A stretch of 64,000 bases of DNA, from positions 41,731,831 to 41,795,830 of the forward strand of contig NC_087070.1 of assembly GCF_963678635.1 (NCBI RefSeq), in the 5' to 3' direction. The DNA is from Symsagittifera roscoffensis (Eukaryota; Xenacoelomorpha; Acoela; Convolutidae). Numbering within the stretch: the stretch's first letter is position 1; each line of letters opens with the position of its first letter. The translations under genes were made by a program, and so were the position numbers. Under the pieces are notes generated by a model, which ran no database searches, was not told where the DNA came from, and saw nothing but the letters and a program-made list of their open reading frames with translations. Below are positions 27,801 to 37,188 of this stretch, in pieces.

Positions 27801-30030
27801 ACAAAGCTTCATAGCTTGAATAGGTTGCTAAAAAAATTTCATTTTATTCCCAAGCTGATTCGATTTATGAAACAAATTGAACTATTTCAAAAAAACTTAA
27901 AGTTTTTGCGAACTGATTTAATCTATAAAATAACTTAAAAGTTTTTCAAAATTCATAGCTTTCAAAGCTTGCCTAGAAAAACTTCCGAGATTTTCTTGAA
28001 CCGAATCGGTTCATAAACTTATTTGAAAATTGTGAAAGTTTCATAGCTTGATTAGTCTACTTCAAAAATTTCAAAGTTTTTGGCGAACCGATTCAGTCTA
28101 CGAAGGAAATTAAAACATTCCAAATTTTCATAGCTTTAAAAGCTTGCTCGATAAAAATAGAAGCTTCTCGCAAACTGATTCGGTTTATGAAATAACCTTA
28201 AGTTTTTCAAGGTTAATTATCGGTATTAGTTAGACTTAGAAACTTTCTTATTTCATTAACTTGAAGCTCCTTGCGAATTTATTCAGCTTATGAAATAACT
28301 TCAAATTTTTCAAAGTTGGTTAGCTCTAATGGCTTGCTTAGAAAAACTTCAACAGTTCGTCGACCAATTCGGGGTCACCGAAATGGCTCTAAAAAAATCA
28401 CAAAGTTTCATAGCTTGAATAGGTTGCTAAAAAAACTTCATTTTATTCCCAAGCTGATTCGATTTATGAAACAAATTGAACTATTTCAAAAAAACTTAAA
28501 TTTTTTGCGAACTGATTTAATCTATAAAATAACTTGAAAGTTTTTGAAAATTCATAGCTTTCAAAGCTTGCCTAGAAAAACTTCCGAGCTTTCCTTGAAC
28601 CGAATCGGTTCACAAACTTATTTGAAAATTGTGAAAGTTTCATAGCTTGATTAGTCTACTTCAAAAAATTCAAAGTTTTTGGCGAACCGATTCAGTCTAC
28701 GAAGGAAATTAAAACATTCCAAATTTTCATAGCTTTGAAAGCTTGCTCGGCAAAACTTGAAGCTTCTCGCAAACTGATTCGGTTTATGAAATAACCTTAA
28801 GTTTTTCAAGGTTAATTATCGGTAATAGTTAGACTTAGAAACTTTCTTATTTCATTAACTTGAAGCTCCTTGCGAATTTATTCAGTTTATGAAATAACTT
28901 CAAATTTTTCAAAGTTGTTTAGCTCTATTAGCATGCTTAAAAATATTTCAACAGTTCGTCGACCAATTCGGGGTCACCGAAATGGCTCTAAAAAGATCAC
29001 AAAGTTTCATAGCTTGAATATGTTGCTTAAAAAAATTTATTTTCTTCCCAAGCTGATTCGATTTACAAACCAAATTGAACTATTTCAAAAAACTTAATTT
29101 TTTTGCAAACTGATTCAATCTATAAAATAATTTGAAAGATTTTGATTTTACATAGCCTTCAAAGCTTGCCTAGACAACTTCGAGCTTTTCGCGAACCGAA
29201 TCGGTCCACAATTTTAATTGAAATATTTCAAAGGTTCAGAGTTTGACTTGATACTTCAAAATTTTTGAAGCTTTTCGCCAACTGATTCAGTCTGTAAAAA
29301 AACTTATAATAATTCAAAAAATCATAGCTTTAGATTTTTTTTTTCATTAACTTGAAGCTTCTTGCGAATTTATTCAGTTTATGAAATAACTTTAGGTTTT
29401 TCAAAGTTGCTTAGCTCTAATAGCTTGCGTAGGAAGTTTTCAACAGTTCGTCGATCGATTCGGGGTCACCGAATTGGCTCTAAAAAGATCACAAAGTTTC
29501 ATAGCTTGAATAGGTTGCTAAAAAAACTTTATTTTTTTTCCCAAGCTGAACGATTTATGAAACAAATTGAACTATTTCAAAAAACTTAAATTTTTTGCGA
29601 ACTCGTTTAATCTATAAAATAACTTGAAAGTTTTTGAAAATTCAAAGCTTTCAAAGCTTGCCTAGAAAAACTTCCGAGCTTTTCTCGAACCGAACCGATC
29701 CACAAATTTATTTGAAAATTGTGAAAGTTTCATAGCTTGATTAGTCTACTTCAAAAATTTCAAAGTTTTTGGCGAACCGATTCAGTATACGAAGGAAATT
29801 AAAACATTCCAAATTTTCATAGCTTTAAAAGCTTGCTCAGAAAAACTTGAAGCTTCTCGCGAACTGATTTGGTTTATGAAATAACTAAGTTTTTCAAGGT
29901 TAATTATCTGTAATAGTTAGATTTAGAAACTTTCTTATTTCATTAACTTGAAGCTTCTTGCGAATTTATTCAGTTTATGAAATAACTTCAATTTTTTCAA
30001 AGTTGGTTAGCTCTATTAGCTTGCTTAGGA

Positions 30031-30930
30031 AAGTTTTCAAAATTTGATAGTTTACAAAGTTTCGAATAGCTTCAAAGTTTCGACTTGGTCAAACAAAGTT
30101 TTCGTGAACCGATTTGAGTCAAAAAATATCTTGAATTATGTCAAAGTGTCTTAGCTTGATTTGCTTGCTTTGGAAAAATTTAACTTAAGGCAAAAACGAT
30201 TCGTCTTGGAAATGGCTTGGATTTTTTCGAAGTTCCTTGCTCGATTAGCTTTAAAAAAATGAAAAAACTAAGCGAAAACCTGTAAATCACTTGAACAGTT
30301 TCAACAGAAAAATAGTTTGCCATCTGATTCACTTTTTAAGCTACTTTGATTTATTTAAAACTTCATAGCTTAAACAGCTTGCTTAGAAAAAATTTATTTT
30401 TTGCGAAATTTATCAGTATAATTCGAATAATTCAAAACTTCGAAAAACTTATACGCTACGTCAACCAAATCAGTCTAAGCAATAACTGAGAAAATTTTTG
30501 AATGTTTTGTATAGTTTTCGAAGAAAAACTTGAACATTTTGCAAATCAGTTCGTTCTGAGAAGTAACTTGAAATATTTCATTTCATAGCCTGAGTAGCTT
30601 ACGAAGAAAAAATATGAATTTTCGCCAACTGATTTGCTTTGTGAAACAACTGGAATTTTTTCTAAAAAAGTTTCATAGCTTGAATAGCTGAGTAACAATT
30701 TTTTAACTCTTTGTCAGCTGATTCGCTCTATTTCCTTGCTTTAATAGTTTGCCTAGAAAAACTTTACTTTTGCGAGTTGATTCGCTCTATGAAAGAACTT
30801 GAAATATTTCAATATTTAATCGCTTGACTTGCTTCCATAGAAAAACATTAGGTTGCGATTTGCTGCATGAAACATTTTGAAAATTTCAAAGTGTTTTTGC
30901 TTGGAGAGCTTGATCAGAACAAAACTAAAT
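30031..30930. repeat. Degenerate edge of the satellite array
   Basis: The satellite words persist (for example CATAGCTTGAATAGCT near 30670 and CATAGCTTAAACAGCTTGC near 30366), but substitutions and indels are far more frequent than to the left. The spacing becomes irregular and no higher-order block can be followed. Decay towards the border is typical of satellite arrays, because terminal monomers escape homogenisation. Confidence 0.8.
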
Positions 30931-31235
30931 TTTGCGGGCCAATTGATTATCGGAGGCCGTCGTGGTAGTTAGAAAACAAACACTTCATATGAATTGAAAA
31001 CATTTTGTGTTCATGCCGGCGAAGGCCGTGTTCTTAAACGATAAGAGTGATCAATCTCACTTGATTGACTTAAACTGAAATTGAAAGCCCAGAAAGTGAA
31101 TTGGAACCGAAGATAGCTGTTGGTAGAAAAAAAACAATGGAAACCAATCAAAAATTTTTTTTTCAGTGAGAGAAAAATTTATTTTTCAATAAATTGAAAT
31201 GTTGTTTGGAAGTTGGGCAAAAGCTTATTGCCGCA
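30931..31235. other. Non-satellite sequence between array edge and assembly gap
   Basis: No satellite words, no convincing reading frame and no RNA gene are seen in this 305-bp stretch. It marks where the array gives way to other genomic sequence, just before the run of Ns. Confidence 0.5.
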
Positions 31236-31435
31236 NNNNNNNNNNNNNNNNNNNNNNNNNNNNNNNNNNNNNNNNNNNNNNNNNNNNNNNNNNNNNNNNN
31301 NNNNNNNNNNNNNNNNNNNNNNNNNNNNNNNNNNNNNNNNNNNNNNNNNNNNNNNNNNNNNNNNNNNNNNNNNNNNNNNNNNNNNNNNNNNNNNNNNNNN
31401 NNNNNNNNNNNNNNNNNNNNNNNNNNNNNNNNNNN
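31236..31435. other. Assembly gap of 200 N
   Basis: An unbroken run of exactly 200 undetermined bases. The round length suggests a placeholder of unknown true size. Apparent reading frames crossing it are artefacts. Confidence 0.99.
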
Positions 31436-31753
31436 TTTTAATCGATTTTGTTTTTGTTCCGACGCCAATTTTTAATATGACTTTCAAAGAAAGTGAGGAA
31501 TATTTATGCTATGGGTGGTTTTTTTAGTCAGACCAATTTAAAACTCTTTATTCTTTCGGGGAATCATTTTTTTGAGCTGCGTGGTCCTCGCCGGGTGTGC
31601 ACACCACTGTAGTATCGCACAACAAGTCTTTCTAATTTGCTCATTTTTTATAGTATACACGGCAAATAGGAACTGGCTACACTTTTACTGGTTACAAAGA
31701 AGCCATTTGTAATTTTAGTCTTCGTTACAGTCTTTAACTAACAAAGTTTTAAT
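31436..31753. other. Left genomic flank of the Polinton
   Basis: AT-rich unique sequence with no gene that can be supported. If the lipocalin exon to the right of the element belongs to a plus-strand gene, this flank would be part of the same intron or lie near the preceding exon. No lipocalin N-terminal motif was found in it. Confidence 0.4.
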
Positions 31754-31759
31754 TATGGC
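31754..31759. repeat. Left target-site duplication TATGGC
   Basis: The six bases TATGGC directly precede the element's first base. The same six bases follow its last base at 50583-50588. A 6-bp duplication is the known signature of Polinton/Maverick integration. Confidence 0.93.
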
Positions 31760-32017
31760 AGTAGTATGCATATAGTGCGTTAGGATCGGGGGGGGTTGTC
31801 ATACATGGATGACCATTAGGTATAAATCATAATGGTCACCATGTATTAAATGATCAGCAATGGTCACCATGTAATAATCCTAATTGTCACCACATATAAT
31901 TTTATACCTAATGGTCACTATGTAATAATCCTAATTGTCACCATAAATAATTTTATACCTAATAGTCCTCATGTAAAACTTCGGTATATTATTGAGTATT
32001 CCCACTGAACGTTGTGG
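31760..32017 (+). repeat. Left terminal inverted repeat
   Basis: Inverse complement of 50375-50582, near-identical over their shared length. It contains a G run (31788-31796), two copies of the palindrome ATGGTCACCAT (31832-31842 and 31860-31870) and looser copies of the same word. It is about 50 bp longer than the right repeat because a unit of CCTAATGGTCACTATG followed by a TAATCCTAATTGTCACC variant is present once more. Similarity stops after GTTGTGG at 32017. Such ends serve as replication-priming and integrase-binding sites in protein-primed elements. Confidence 0.95.
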
Positions 32018-32918
32018 AAACGGGAATGGAATTAGGTTTTGGTCGGTGCATGTTTTCCCTTCTAAAGTTTGGGGGTATTGGTTTGTTTACATGTAAAATG
32101 ACGTTATATACCTATTATATGCGACCAAACTATATGGTATATAGAAAAGCACAAGATTTTGGCAGCGTAGCTTAACTGTTGGCTGCGGTGAACGATTTCC
32201 TTCAAAAATGCATGTTTTATTACTGAATCTCGAAGAAAGCAAAATTCGTCAAGTGCGGCGGCCGCCACCTCTATTTAGGCAAAAATTAATAATCAATTTG
32301 ACCAAAATAAGAATGAAAAATTTCGTTCAGCCAATTGAAGGTAAAAACAAAGAAAAATTATGGAACACTGAAAACTCTAAAATGATGAAATTGGCTTGAA
32401 AATTTTGACATTTCCATTTTCCGTGTCTACAAGAGACTGAAAAATAAACGTCTGAAATCTATGACAAAAACTTTGATTTGATAGAAAGGTTGAAAGAGCT
32501 AAAAGGTTGAAGTGGCTAAAGATCTTGAAAAACGAGAACACTGATGAAAGCCAAAAGTGCCCATTAATTTTGCTGCAACCATTTCTAAGACGTGTACCTA
32601 ACTTGTTACTATAAAATTGAAGTGGAACAAAATTTCTTGGGGTTCGAGTAGAGGAAAACGCATGGCGCTCGACTCTCAGCCGAAAGGCGGCGTTTCGAAA
32701 CCCGTCCGGAAATTGTACTGAAAGGAGGCAACAGTAGCTGGTATGGTGATATCCCCCCATAGATCGATTTTGTACTTTTTTTCTCACTTTGATAAAAAGC
32801 TTAACTTCTCGAATTACTGCTATTCAGTTAACAATTGGGTAAAATTTCAATTACTAAAAGAATGTATTGTTCAAAATTGAATTGTAAAATGTATAAATCA
32901 ACCATATTAAATGGTTAG
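32018..32918. other. Left subterminal spacer without a supported gene
   Basis: About 900 bp between the left inverted repeat and the protease stop codon. Two modest open frames (32208-32399 plus, 32377-32787 minus) have no recognisable domain and no virus-like neighbour spacing, so they are not called. A tRNA-like stretch lies at 32661-32709. The spacer would hold the 3' end of the leftward late transcripts, but no clear AATAAA signal was seen just below the protease stop. Confidence 0.5.
32661..32709 (+). other. tRNA-like fragment (possible SINE remnant)
   Basis: The segment has a tRNA-style order. GGCGCTCGACTCTCAGCCG resembles a D-arm end plus anticodon arm. It is followed by GGCGTTTCGAAACCC, which differs from the polymerase III B-box core by one base. 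The presumed T-stem does not pair fully, so this is not a functional tRNA. A SINE fragment inserted in the element, or chance, are both possible. Confidence 0.3.
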
Positions 32919-33365
32919 TTAATGGGTACGCATGTGAGTTAGGAAACGTTTCAAAACATGATCAGTTATATAAACAAAATCAGAAGCATCACCATTAAAG
33001 TTTTTATCAAAAATCAAATGTGCAATATAAATACAAAAAGAACCGCACATGGTAGAGTTTGAGTCTTGCATGGGAAAGTTTGTCATCAATTCAGTCACTT
33101 GATGAAAATTCTCGTTCAATCGTTTATACAGATTGGTGTACTGCCAGAGAGGAAGACCGAGAGGATCAGCGAAGTATAAAACATTTCTTCTGTTGCATAT
33201 CACAATCCAATGTGTCCCCGGAGAATCTGATTTTGAAGTGTTCACAATCATAAAGATGTTGTTTGGGATGTGAGGTGGAAAATTGTCGGCTGCAAATACT
33301 CCAAAAAACTTATATTTCAGATGTTTACAATTCTGAATGAGGTCCTGCAACTGGATTTCATCCAT
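32919..33365 (-). CDS. PRO: Adenain-like cysteine protease (maturation protease)
   Basis: Predicted protein of 148 residues. The start at ATG 33365 is chosen because it lies just past the capsid gene stop (33368) and gives the usual family N-terminus; the frame is open further upstream inside the capsid gene. Catalytic residues are in the adenovirus-protease order: His52 in GTHWIVIC, Asp67 in YFADPLG, Gln100 as oxyanion residue in MQDSNS, and Cys107 in MCGSFCIYIAH. The Gln-x6-Cys spacing is the family's. In this family the enzyme cleaves capsid and core precursors during virion maturation. It is the last gene of the tightly packed leftward late block. No active-site change is visible, so it should be functional. 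Identification is from motif and context. Confidence 0.9.
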   Translation of the reverse strand: MDEIQLQDLIQNCKHLKYKFFGVFAADNFPPHIPNNIFMIVNTSKSDSPGTHWIVICNRRNVLYFADPLGLPLWQYTNLYKRLNENFHQVTELMTNFPMQDSNSTMCGSFCIYIAHLIFDKNFNGDASDFVYITDHVLKRFLTHMRTH

Positions 33366-33367
33366 TT

Positions 33368-34675
33368 TCAGACGGTCGAAATGGGAAGGACGTTCTTTGT
33401 AACTTTGCGGTCGGAGGTAATAAATACATTGGATGAGCGTATACCCCAAACAAAAATTTCCAGGTTTGCTGTCAAAGCGTTTGAGAATTGAAGATCGAGT
33501 GAAACTGAGCAGTTAGTAAGTTCTGGATGCAAGAAGTCATGAGCTGCCTGCTGTGTGCTAGTGAGATCAAAACACATAATAAAGTGCTGTTGGTAGTTAT
33601 CCAGAGTGATTCCCAGCCCGCAGTGCAACAAACCCAGCGCTGATAGTGTGTTGAAGAAGAGACGCTTATGATCTTGTGTACTGATTGGTGTACTTGCTAT
33701 TGGTAAACCATTTCGTCTCAAAGTAACTTGCTCCAGTCCAAATTTTTGATAATGAAAAGGATTCGTTCGGTTTGTTCCTAGAAATGCATTATTTGTGTTC
33801 AATGCTATGATAATTTGTCTCACCGGTTCACGAGCAAAAATATCTTCCTGTTGCCAGCTGCGCTGACCAGCTGTTGCAAGAAATGTTTTTGTAATTTCTT
33901 CTTGATATGGGTAGTTCGCAGGAGTTTTGAGCAAAGTTGATTCAATGGCAGAGAGCACATGGTCGGTCACAGTCATTTTTCTAACATATAGGTTCGCTTC
34001 GAGTATTTGCAGCTTGTAATGCTTGGCAGCATCTTCCGATATAATGAGAAAATCTTCATGAGAACGTCTGTAGGAAAGTCTGAGGGTAACACCGCTCAAC
34101 AAATGCTTGTCACATGTGAAAAAATCAACTCCAGCGGGTCCATAGAACCAAATTTCCCTCGATTCACGGACCAGTTCTCGTTGAGATGTGAAATCAGCTG
34201 CATCTATTGCAGCGGGATTGTTTTCAAAACGATATCCCTGACACTTAAGCCATGAGTCCTTGGCTCCTTTGCTGTTAGAAACTTCTGTTCCAATAAAGCT
34301 TTTATGCGCAAAATTACTATTGGCATTTGAGATTTTGAGTCCATTAGCAGAGAGGGTACAGTCAGAGAAAAGGGAATACAGGGAGTTGTTTACGAGGAAC
34401 GGTGAATCAGACACAGTAGGATCAGTGTTGTCGTATCGCAGATCAGCTCCACTTGATTGCGTTACTTTGCATCGTATTTCCAAATAAATTTTTTGCAGGT
34501 CAACAAAATTATTACGGTCACCGGTGATTTCAAATTCAAGCATTGGTCCATTAGGTGAATAAACAGGTCCAATTTTTTGATCAAAAGCGTTTTCAAAAGT
34601 AATCAAAAGAGGTTGTTTTTCAAACAAATCTAGAGAGCTATGGGTAGCTTCATTGGGTAACAAATTAGCGATCAT
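33368..34675 (-). CDS. MCP: Major capsid protein (double jelly-roll)
   Basis: 435 residues from ATG 34675. The N-terminus (SSLDLFEKQPLLITFENAF), the GPMLEFEITGDRNNFVDLQK segment around residues 43-63 and the following LYLEI/SLFSDCTLSANG region match the Polinton major capsid family, as I recognise it from animal Polintons. In that family two jelly-roll beta-barrels per subunit form a pseudo-hexameric capsomer. The protein is predominantly beta with no membrane segment or signal peptide. Its start overlaps the end of the basic core-type gene by 11 bp, and its stop is 2 bp before the protease start, consistent with one co-expressed morphogenesis block. The frame is intact. The fold assignment comes from the family; the sequence itself shows only the similarity and the position. 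Confidence 0.88.
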   Translation of the reverse strand: MIANLLPNEATHSSLDLFEKQPLLITFENAFDQKIGPVYSPNGPMLEFEITGDRNNFVDLQKIYLEIRCKVTQSSGADLRYDNTDPTVSDSPFLVNNSLYSLFSDCTLSANGLKISNANSNFAHKSFIGTEVSNSKGAKDSWLKCQGYRFENNPAAIDAADFTSQRELVRESREIWFYGPAGVDFFTCDKHLLSGVTLRLSYRRSHEDFLIISEDAAKHYKLQILEANLYVRKMTVTDHVLSAIESTLLKTPANYPYQEEITKTFLATAGQRSWQQEDIFAREPVRQIIIALNTNNAFLGTNRTNPFHYQKFGLEQVTLRRNGLPIASTPISTQDHKRLFFNTLSALGLLHCGLGITLDNYQQHFIMCFDLTSTQQAAHDFLHPELTNCSVSLDLQFSNALTANLEIFVWGIRSSNVFITSDRKVTKNVLPISTV

Positions 34676-35087
34676 TTTTTATGTTTGAGAAAAAATCTGC
34701 TCGACTTCTCACTGGTCTGGTTTTTCTTCGAATGGTTGTTTTTCTTTTTCGAGCCCCTACTGACCTTCTTCTTCGTAATCCATTCATTGGTGTCTTTCGA
34801 CGACGTCGTCTACCACCACCGAGTTGTTTTCTTGCAGTTTTTGTGACAGTGTTTTTCAATGCTTGTTTAGGAGACTTCTTTTTCATAGCGACATCAATTA
34901 GTTCTGGCGCTGCACTCATCAAAAGTTCTCTGCCCAGTTTTTTCGCTGCCGGTAGAATAACCCGTCGTGCAAACGGTATAGCAACACGACCAATACCAGC
35001 AGCCAAAGCGCCAAATCCACTGCCGCGTTGTCGGTAGTGTCCAGAGAAATGAGGAAGTGAAGCTTGCTTTGCATAATATTGTTCCAT
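34665..35087 (-). CDS. Basic core-type protein (adenovirus pX/pVI-like)
   Basis: 140 residues from ATG 35087. The N-terminal half has a glycine-rich turn (QRGSGFGALAAGIG, residues 21-34) and an amphipathic or hydrophobic helix around residues 35-65. The C-terminal half is strongly basic, with GGGRRRRRK near residue 91 and further Arg/Lys clusters to the end. This pattern is found in a small protein next to the capsid genes of many Polintons and resembles adenoviral core or cement proteins, which bind packaged DNA or the inner capsid face. It lies 6 bp after the penton-type gene and overlaps the major capsid gene by 11 bp. DNA condensation is the likely role. The composition would also fit a protease-processed internal protein, and no cleavage site was assigned. 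Confidence 0.7.
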   Translation of the reverse strand: MEQYYAKQASLPHFSGHYRQRGSGFGALAAGIGRVAIPFARRVILPAAKKLGRELLMSAAPELIDVAMKKKSPKQALKNTVTKTARKQLGGGRRRRRKTPMNGLRRRRSVGARKRKTTIRRKTRPVRSRADFFSNIKNDR

Positions 35088-35093
35088 TGGTTT

Positions 35094-35963
35094 TCAATCA
35101 AAACGCTTGAATTTTAGAGTCAACACAACTTTACCAGTTCCTGCAAAGGGCACTAGTCTTCCAGTTTCTGTGCGCAACTGTACCGATATTGATTGTACAG
35201 ATGAAGTGAATAATTTTTTGTAGTCTAAATTAGTGAAGTTTTTTCGATGATTAGGTTCAATGCTGCAGGCACTACCGTTTTTGATGCGTCTATTTGAATC
35301 AATGACGCGTAACAATGGGGCCTTTGCATCACCAACAGTTTGGTATTGAATAATGTCAATATAGACAAAAATTAGACTTGTCCCACTTGATAAGTCATAT
35401 GGGAAATGAGATTCGTACAGTTCGTTTCCCTCATAAGATGCATCGAAGGAGGGTATCATTTTGTAACCAATGTGATATTCACCGTTCTCATCAAGCTTTG
35501 CATTGTAGCCTAACAGACTGGGTATTTGGGGACTTGGGAATGAGATTCCTTCATTTGCGTTCATCCAAATGCTCATGCTATTCGTGATTTCTTGAGGACT
35601 CGCATCAAAATGAATTTTGTCTTTGAGTTTTGTTTTTATCTCATTAATCAATTGTTCTATAAAAGTGTACTCTCCTGATTTGATAAAAACTTTTTCGCCA
35701 TAGTAGGGTCTGGAAATTGTATTCCGATTGCCAGCGTTGGATTTACTGGCTACTACTTCGGATGCTCTGAAGTACGTAAATTCCTCATCAGTAACATTGT
35801 TTAATTTTGTGGGGAAAATTATTTCTGAGAGAGCAACTCTCCAATCTCCGTCTAAAGCTATTTCTTCTTTACAAAAATTTCTAAAACTGGCCAAAGTGTT
35901 GCCTGGGAAATAATCCATTGATGCTGTTGAAATCAAATGTACAGTAAACTCATCACTGCCCAT
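35094..35963 (-). CDS. mCP: Penton-type minor capsid protein
   Basis: 289 residues from ATG 35963. The open frame extends nine codons further up to a TTG, but the ATG is the plausible start and gives an 11-bp overlap with the integrase stop. The N-terminal block (FTVHLISTASMDYFPGNTL, then LDGDWRVALSEIIFP at residues 37-51) is the hallmark region of the Polinton minor capsid family. Family knowledge suggests a single jelly-roll penton subunit that closes the capsid vertices. The C-terminus is beta-rich and ends LTLKFKRFD. It is followed after 6 bp by the basic core-type gene and then the major capsid gene, the standard morphogenesis order. The frame is intact. An alternative reading is a spike or vertex-associated protein rather than the penton itself. 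Confidence 0.75.
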   Translation of the reverse strand: MGSDEFTVHLISTASMDYFPGNTLASFRNFCKEEIALDGDWRVALSEIIFPTKLNNVTDEEFTYFRASEVVASKSNAGNRNTISRPYYGEKVFIKSGEYTFIEQLINEIKTKLKDKIHFDASPQEITNSMSIWMNANEGISFPSPQIPSLLGYNAKLDENGEYHIGYKMIPSFDASYEGNELYESHFPYDLSSGTSLIFVYIDIIQYQTVGDAKAPLLRVIDSNRRIKNGSACSIEPNHRKNFTNLDYKKLFTSSVQSISVQLRTETGRLVPFAGTGKVVLTLKFKRFD

Positions 35964-37188
35964 TTTCGTTATAATCAGCTTTGTTTCCAATTAAACTAAG
36001 TTCTTTTTCATAAAATTTTCCGCTGATTTCTTCCTTTTCCGCATCAATGAGACTGTATGTTGGAGGGTTTACAGTAGGAATGGCAACTATTTCAAAAACT
36101 TCGTCTGTAAAAATCTGCTTGTAACCTTTTCTAAAAGGCAAGTCAGTCTTCGCTATTCGAACATAGTCACCAACATAAAATTTTGGTTTCTGTACCAACT
36201 TCGATGAACTGTTTGCAATTAATGAAACTAAAGCAGGTACATGTTTTCTTGTGACCTTGTTTGGAGCCAATTTTGTTACTCTATTAACGCGTGAGTTAAT
36301 CGTTTGAACAAAACTTTGTAATTTTTCAATATAACTGTAAGTCCATTCAAACTCCAAGTATTTGTACATAATACTTTTCAGCGATCGAATGTTTCTTTCG
36401 GCAAACGCTGATTTTTTTTCACTGTGAGTATTGTATTTGATGATTTCTCGTTTAGTACATAACTTTTCGAACTCTCCTTTAAACTCGGTGCCTTTGTCAA
36501 CCCAAACTTTTTTTGGTTGTTTTGTTTTGATCATTTTTTTGAAAGCTTCGGTTGTTTCCTTAGCATATTTGGTCTTCAGGGGTTCCACTCGTAAGTAGCG
36601 AGAGAGGCAATCGACAGCAACTAACAAATATCGTACCCCTCGGTTATATTTAGCCAATTTATCAACATAAGCCAAGTCAAGAGACCAAATTTCGTTGATA
36701 TCGTTAACAATCACTTTTAGCCGAGGATATGTTTTACGAAACAATCCATACTTTGTATGTGATGATTGAGATCTCAGAAATTTTTCAACTTTTTTTGGTG
36801 AGAGTTGACTAGCATTTGTTAAATTTTTAACGCTACCAAATGCAGCTGGACCTTTCGTGTAGAGTAATTTGAGTTTCTTTTCTTCACTGATAGTAGGATT
36901 TCCATTCTTTTGTTGACGTCGTCGCAAACGATTCTTTACTGCTTTCATAGTTTTTATCATCGTCGTCATCGTCGTCGTTGGTGTTGGGGAAAAATTCTTT
37001 TTTCTGGGTTTTTCTTTTGTCTGATTGCTTGGTTCTGGGTTTGAGAGTTGTCGATCGAGTCTTCGAAGAGGAGGGTTTTGATCTCTTCGAGTACTCAGTT
37101 GTCGGGTTGTCGTCGGAGACGAAGGAGGAAGAAGCTGAGAAGGGCTTAGCTGCTTCGCTCTTAAGCGAGCGGAGAATCTGTTTGGCAT
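35953..37188 (-). CDS. INT: Retroviral-type DDE integrase
   Basis: 411 residues from ATG 37188. The first 80 or so residues are low complexity (Ser/Pro/Arg/Thr) and overlap, in the +1 frame, the end of the preceding gene. An internal ATG at 36948 (residue 81) just before the conserved part is an equally good start. The catalytic core shows Asp171 in IWSLDLAYV, Asp231 in KVWVDKGTEF and Glu264 in SAFAERNIRSLK, with retroviral-like spacing. A small beta domain near residues 335-400 (FYVGDYVRIAK ... YEKELSLIG) matches the C-terminal SH3/chromo-like domain of Polinton integrases. It would insert the element at a 6-bp staggered target, matching the observed duplication. All catalytic residues are present and the frame is open, so the enzyme should be active. 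Confidence 0.92.
   Translation of the reverse strand: MPNRFSARLRAKQLSPSQLLPPSSPTTTRQLSTRRDQNPPLRRLDRQLSNPEPSNQTKEKPRKKNFSPTPTTTMTTMIKTMKAVKNRLRRRQQKNGNPTISEEKKLKLLYTKGPAAFGSVKNLTNASQLSPKKVEKFLRSQSSHTKYGLFRKTYPRLKVIVNDINEIWSLDLAYVDKLAKYNRGVRYLLVAVDCLSRYLRVEPLKTKYAKETTEAFKKMIKTKQPKKVWVDKGTEFKGEFEKLCTKREIIKYNTHSEKKSAFAERNIRSLKSIMYKYLEFEWTYSYIEKLQSFVQTINSRVNRVTKLAPNKVTRKHVPALVSLIANSSSKLVQKPKFYVGDYVRIAKTDLPFRKGYKQIFTDEVFEIVAIPTVNPPTYSLIDAEKEEISGKFYEKELSLIGNKADYNENGQ

Larger units (their letters stand above)
1..30030. repeat. Large satellite array with about 87-bp monomers in higher-order blocks
   Basis: The whole interval is built of diverged tandem monomers of about 84-90 bp. Each monomer runs through CATAGCTT, then AGCTTGCTTAGAAAAACTT, then TTGCGAACTGATTC or a variant, then ATGAAATAACTTGAAA, then TTTCAAAGTT. 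One monomer class carries the CpG-containing word TTCGTCGACCGATTCGG followed by a GGTCACCGAAATGG segment. Some monomers are fused by internal deletions. Larger blocks are themselves repeated with offsets near 3445, 1600, 1090, 1001, 987 and 591 bp, so the array has nested higher-order structure. Reading frames of 60-100 codons recur because the blocks are near copies. They mostly begin at TTG, have no recognisable domain, and are not annotated as genes. The array runs off the left edge of the window, so its full size is unknown. A pericentromeric or heterochromatic location is an inference. Confidence 0.95.

Noticed and set aside
830-29589. More than thirty similar frames of 60-100 codons, giving Arg/Lys/Phe-rich peptides, repeated through the satellite.
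   Set aside because: They follow the repeat unit, mostly start at TTG, overlap frames on the other strand and have no domain; their conservation is explained by duplication of the DNA.
1-30030. CENP-B-box-like pairing of TTCG and CGGG within the satellite's SalI-box.
   Set aside because: The two halves are separated by 10 bases instead of 7 and the central A is not in place; it does not match the box.
1-30030. Regular repeats as a CRISPR-type array.
   Set aside because: There are no unique spacers between identical repeats; units are contiguous, diverged monomers of a eukaryotic satellite.
31163-31527. Long frames on both strands across 31163-31527.
   Set aside because: They exist only because the 200 N are read as open codons.
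31832-31870. Shared GGTCACC core between the Polinton terminal palindromes and the satellite dyad.
   Set aside because: A 7-base palindromic core is too short to imply common origin or a common binding protein, and the flanks differ.
32377-32787. A 136-codon minus-strand frame in the left subterminal spacer as an element gene.
   Set aside because: It runs antisense through a tRNA-like segment, has no domain and lies apart from the packed gene block.
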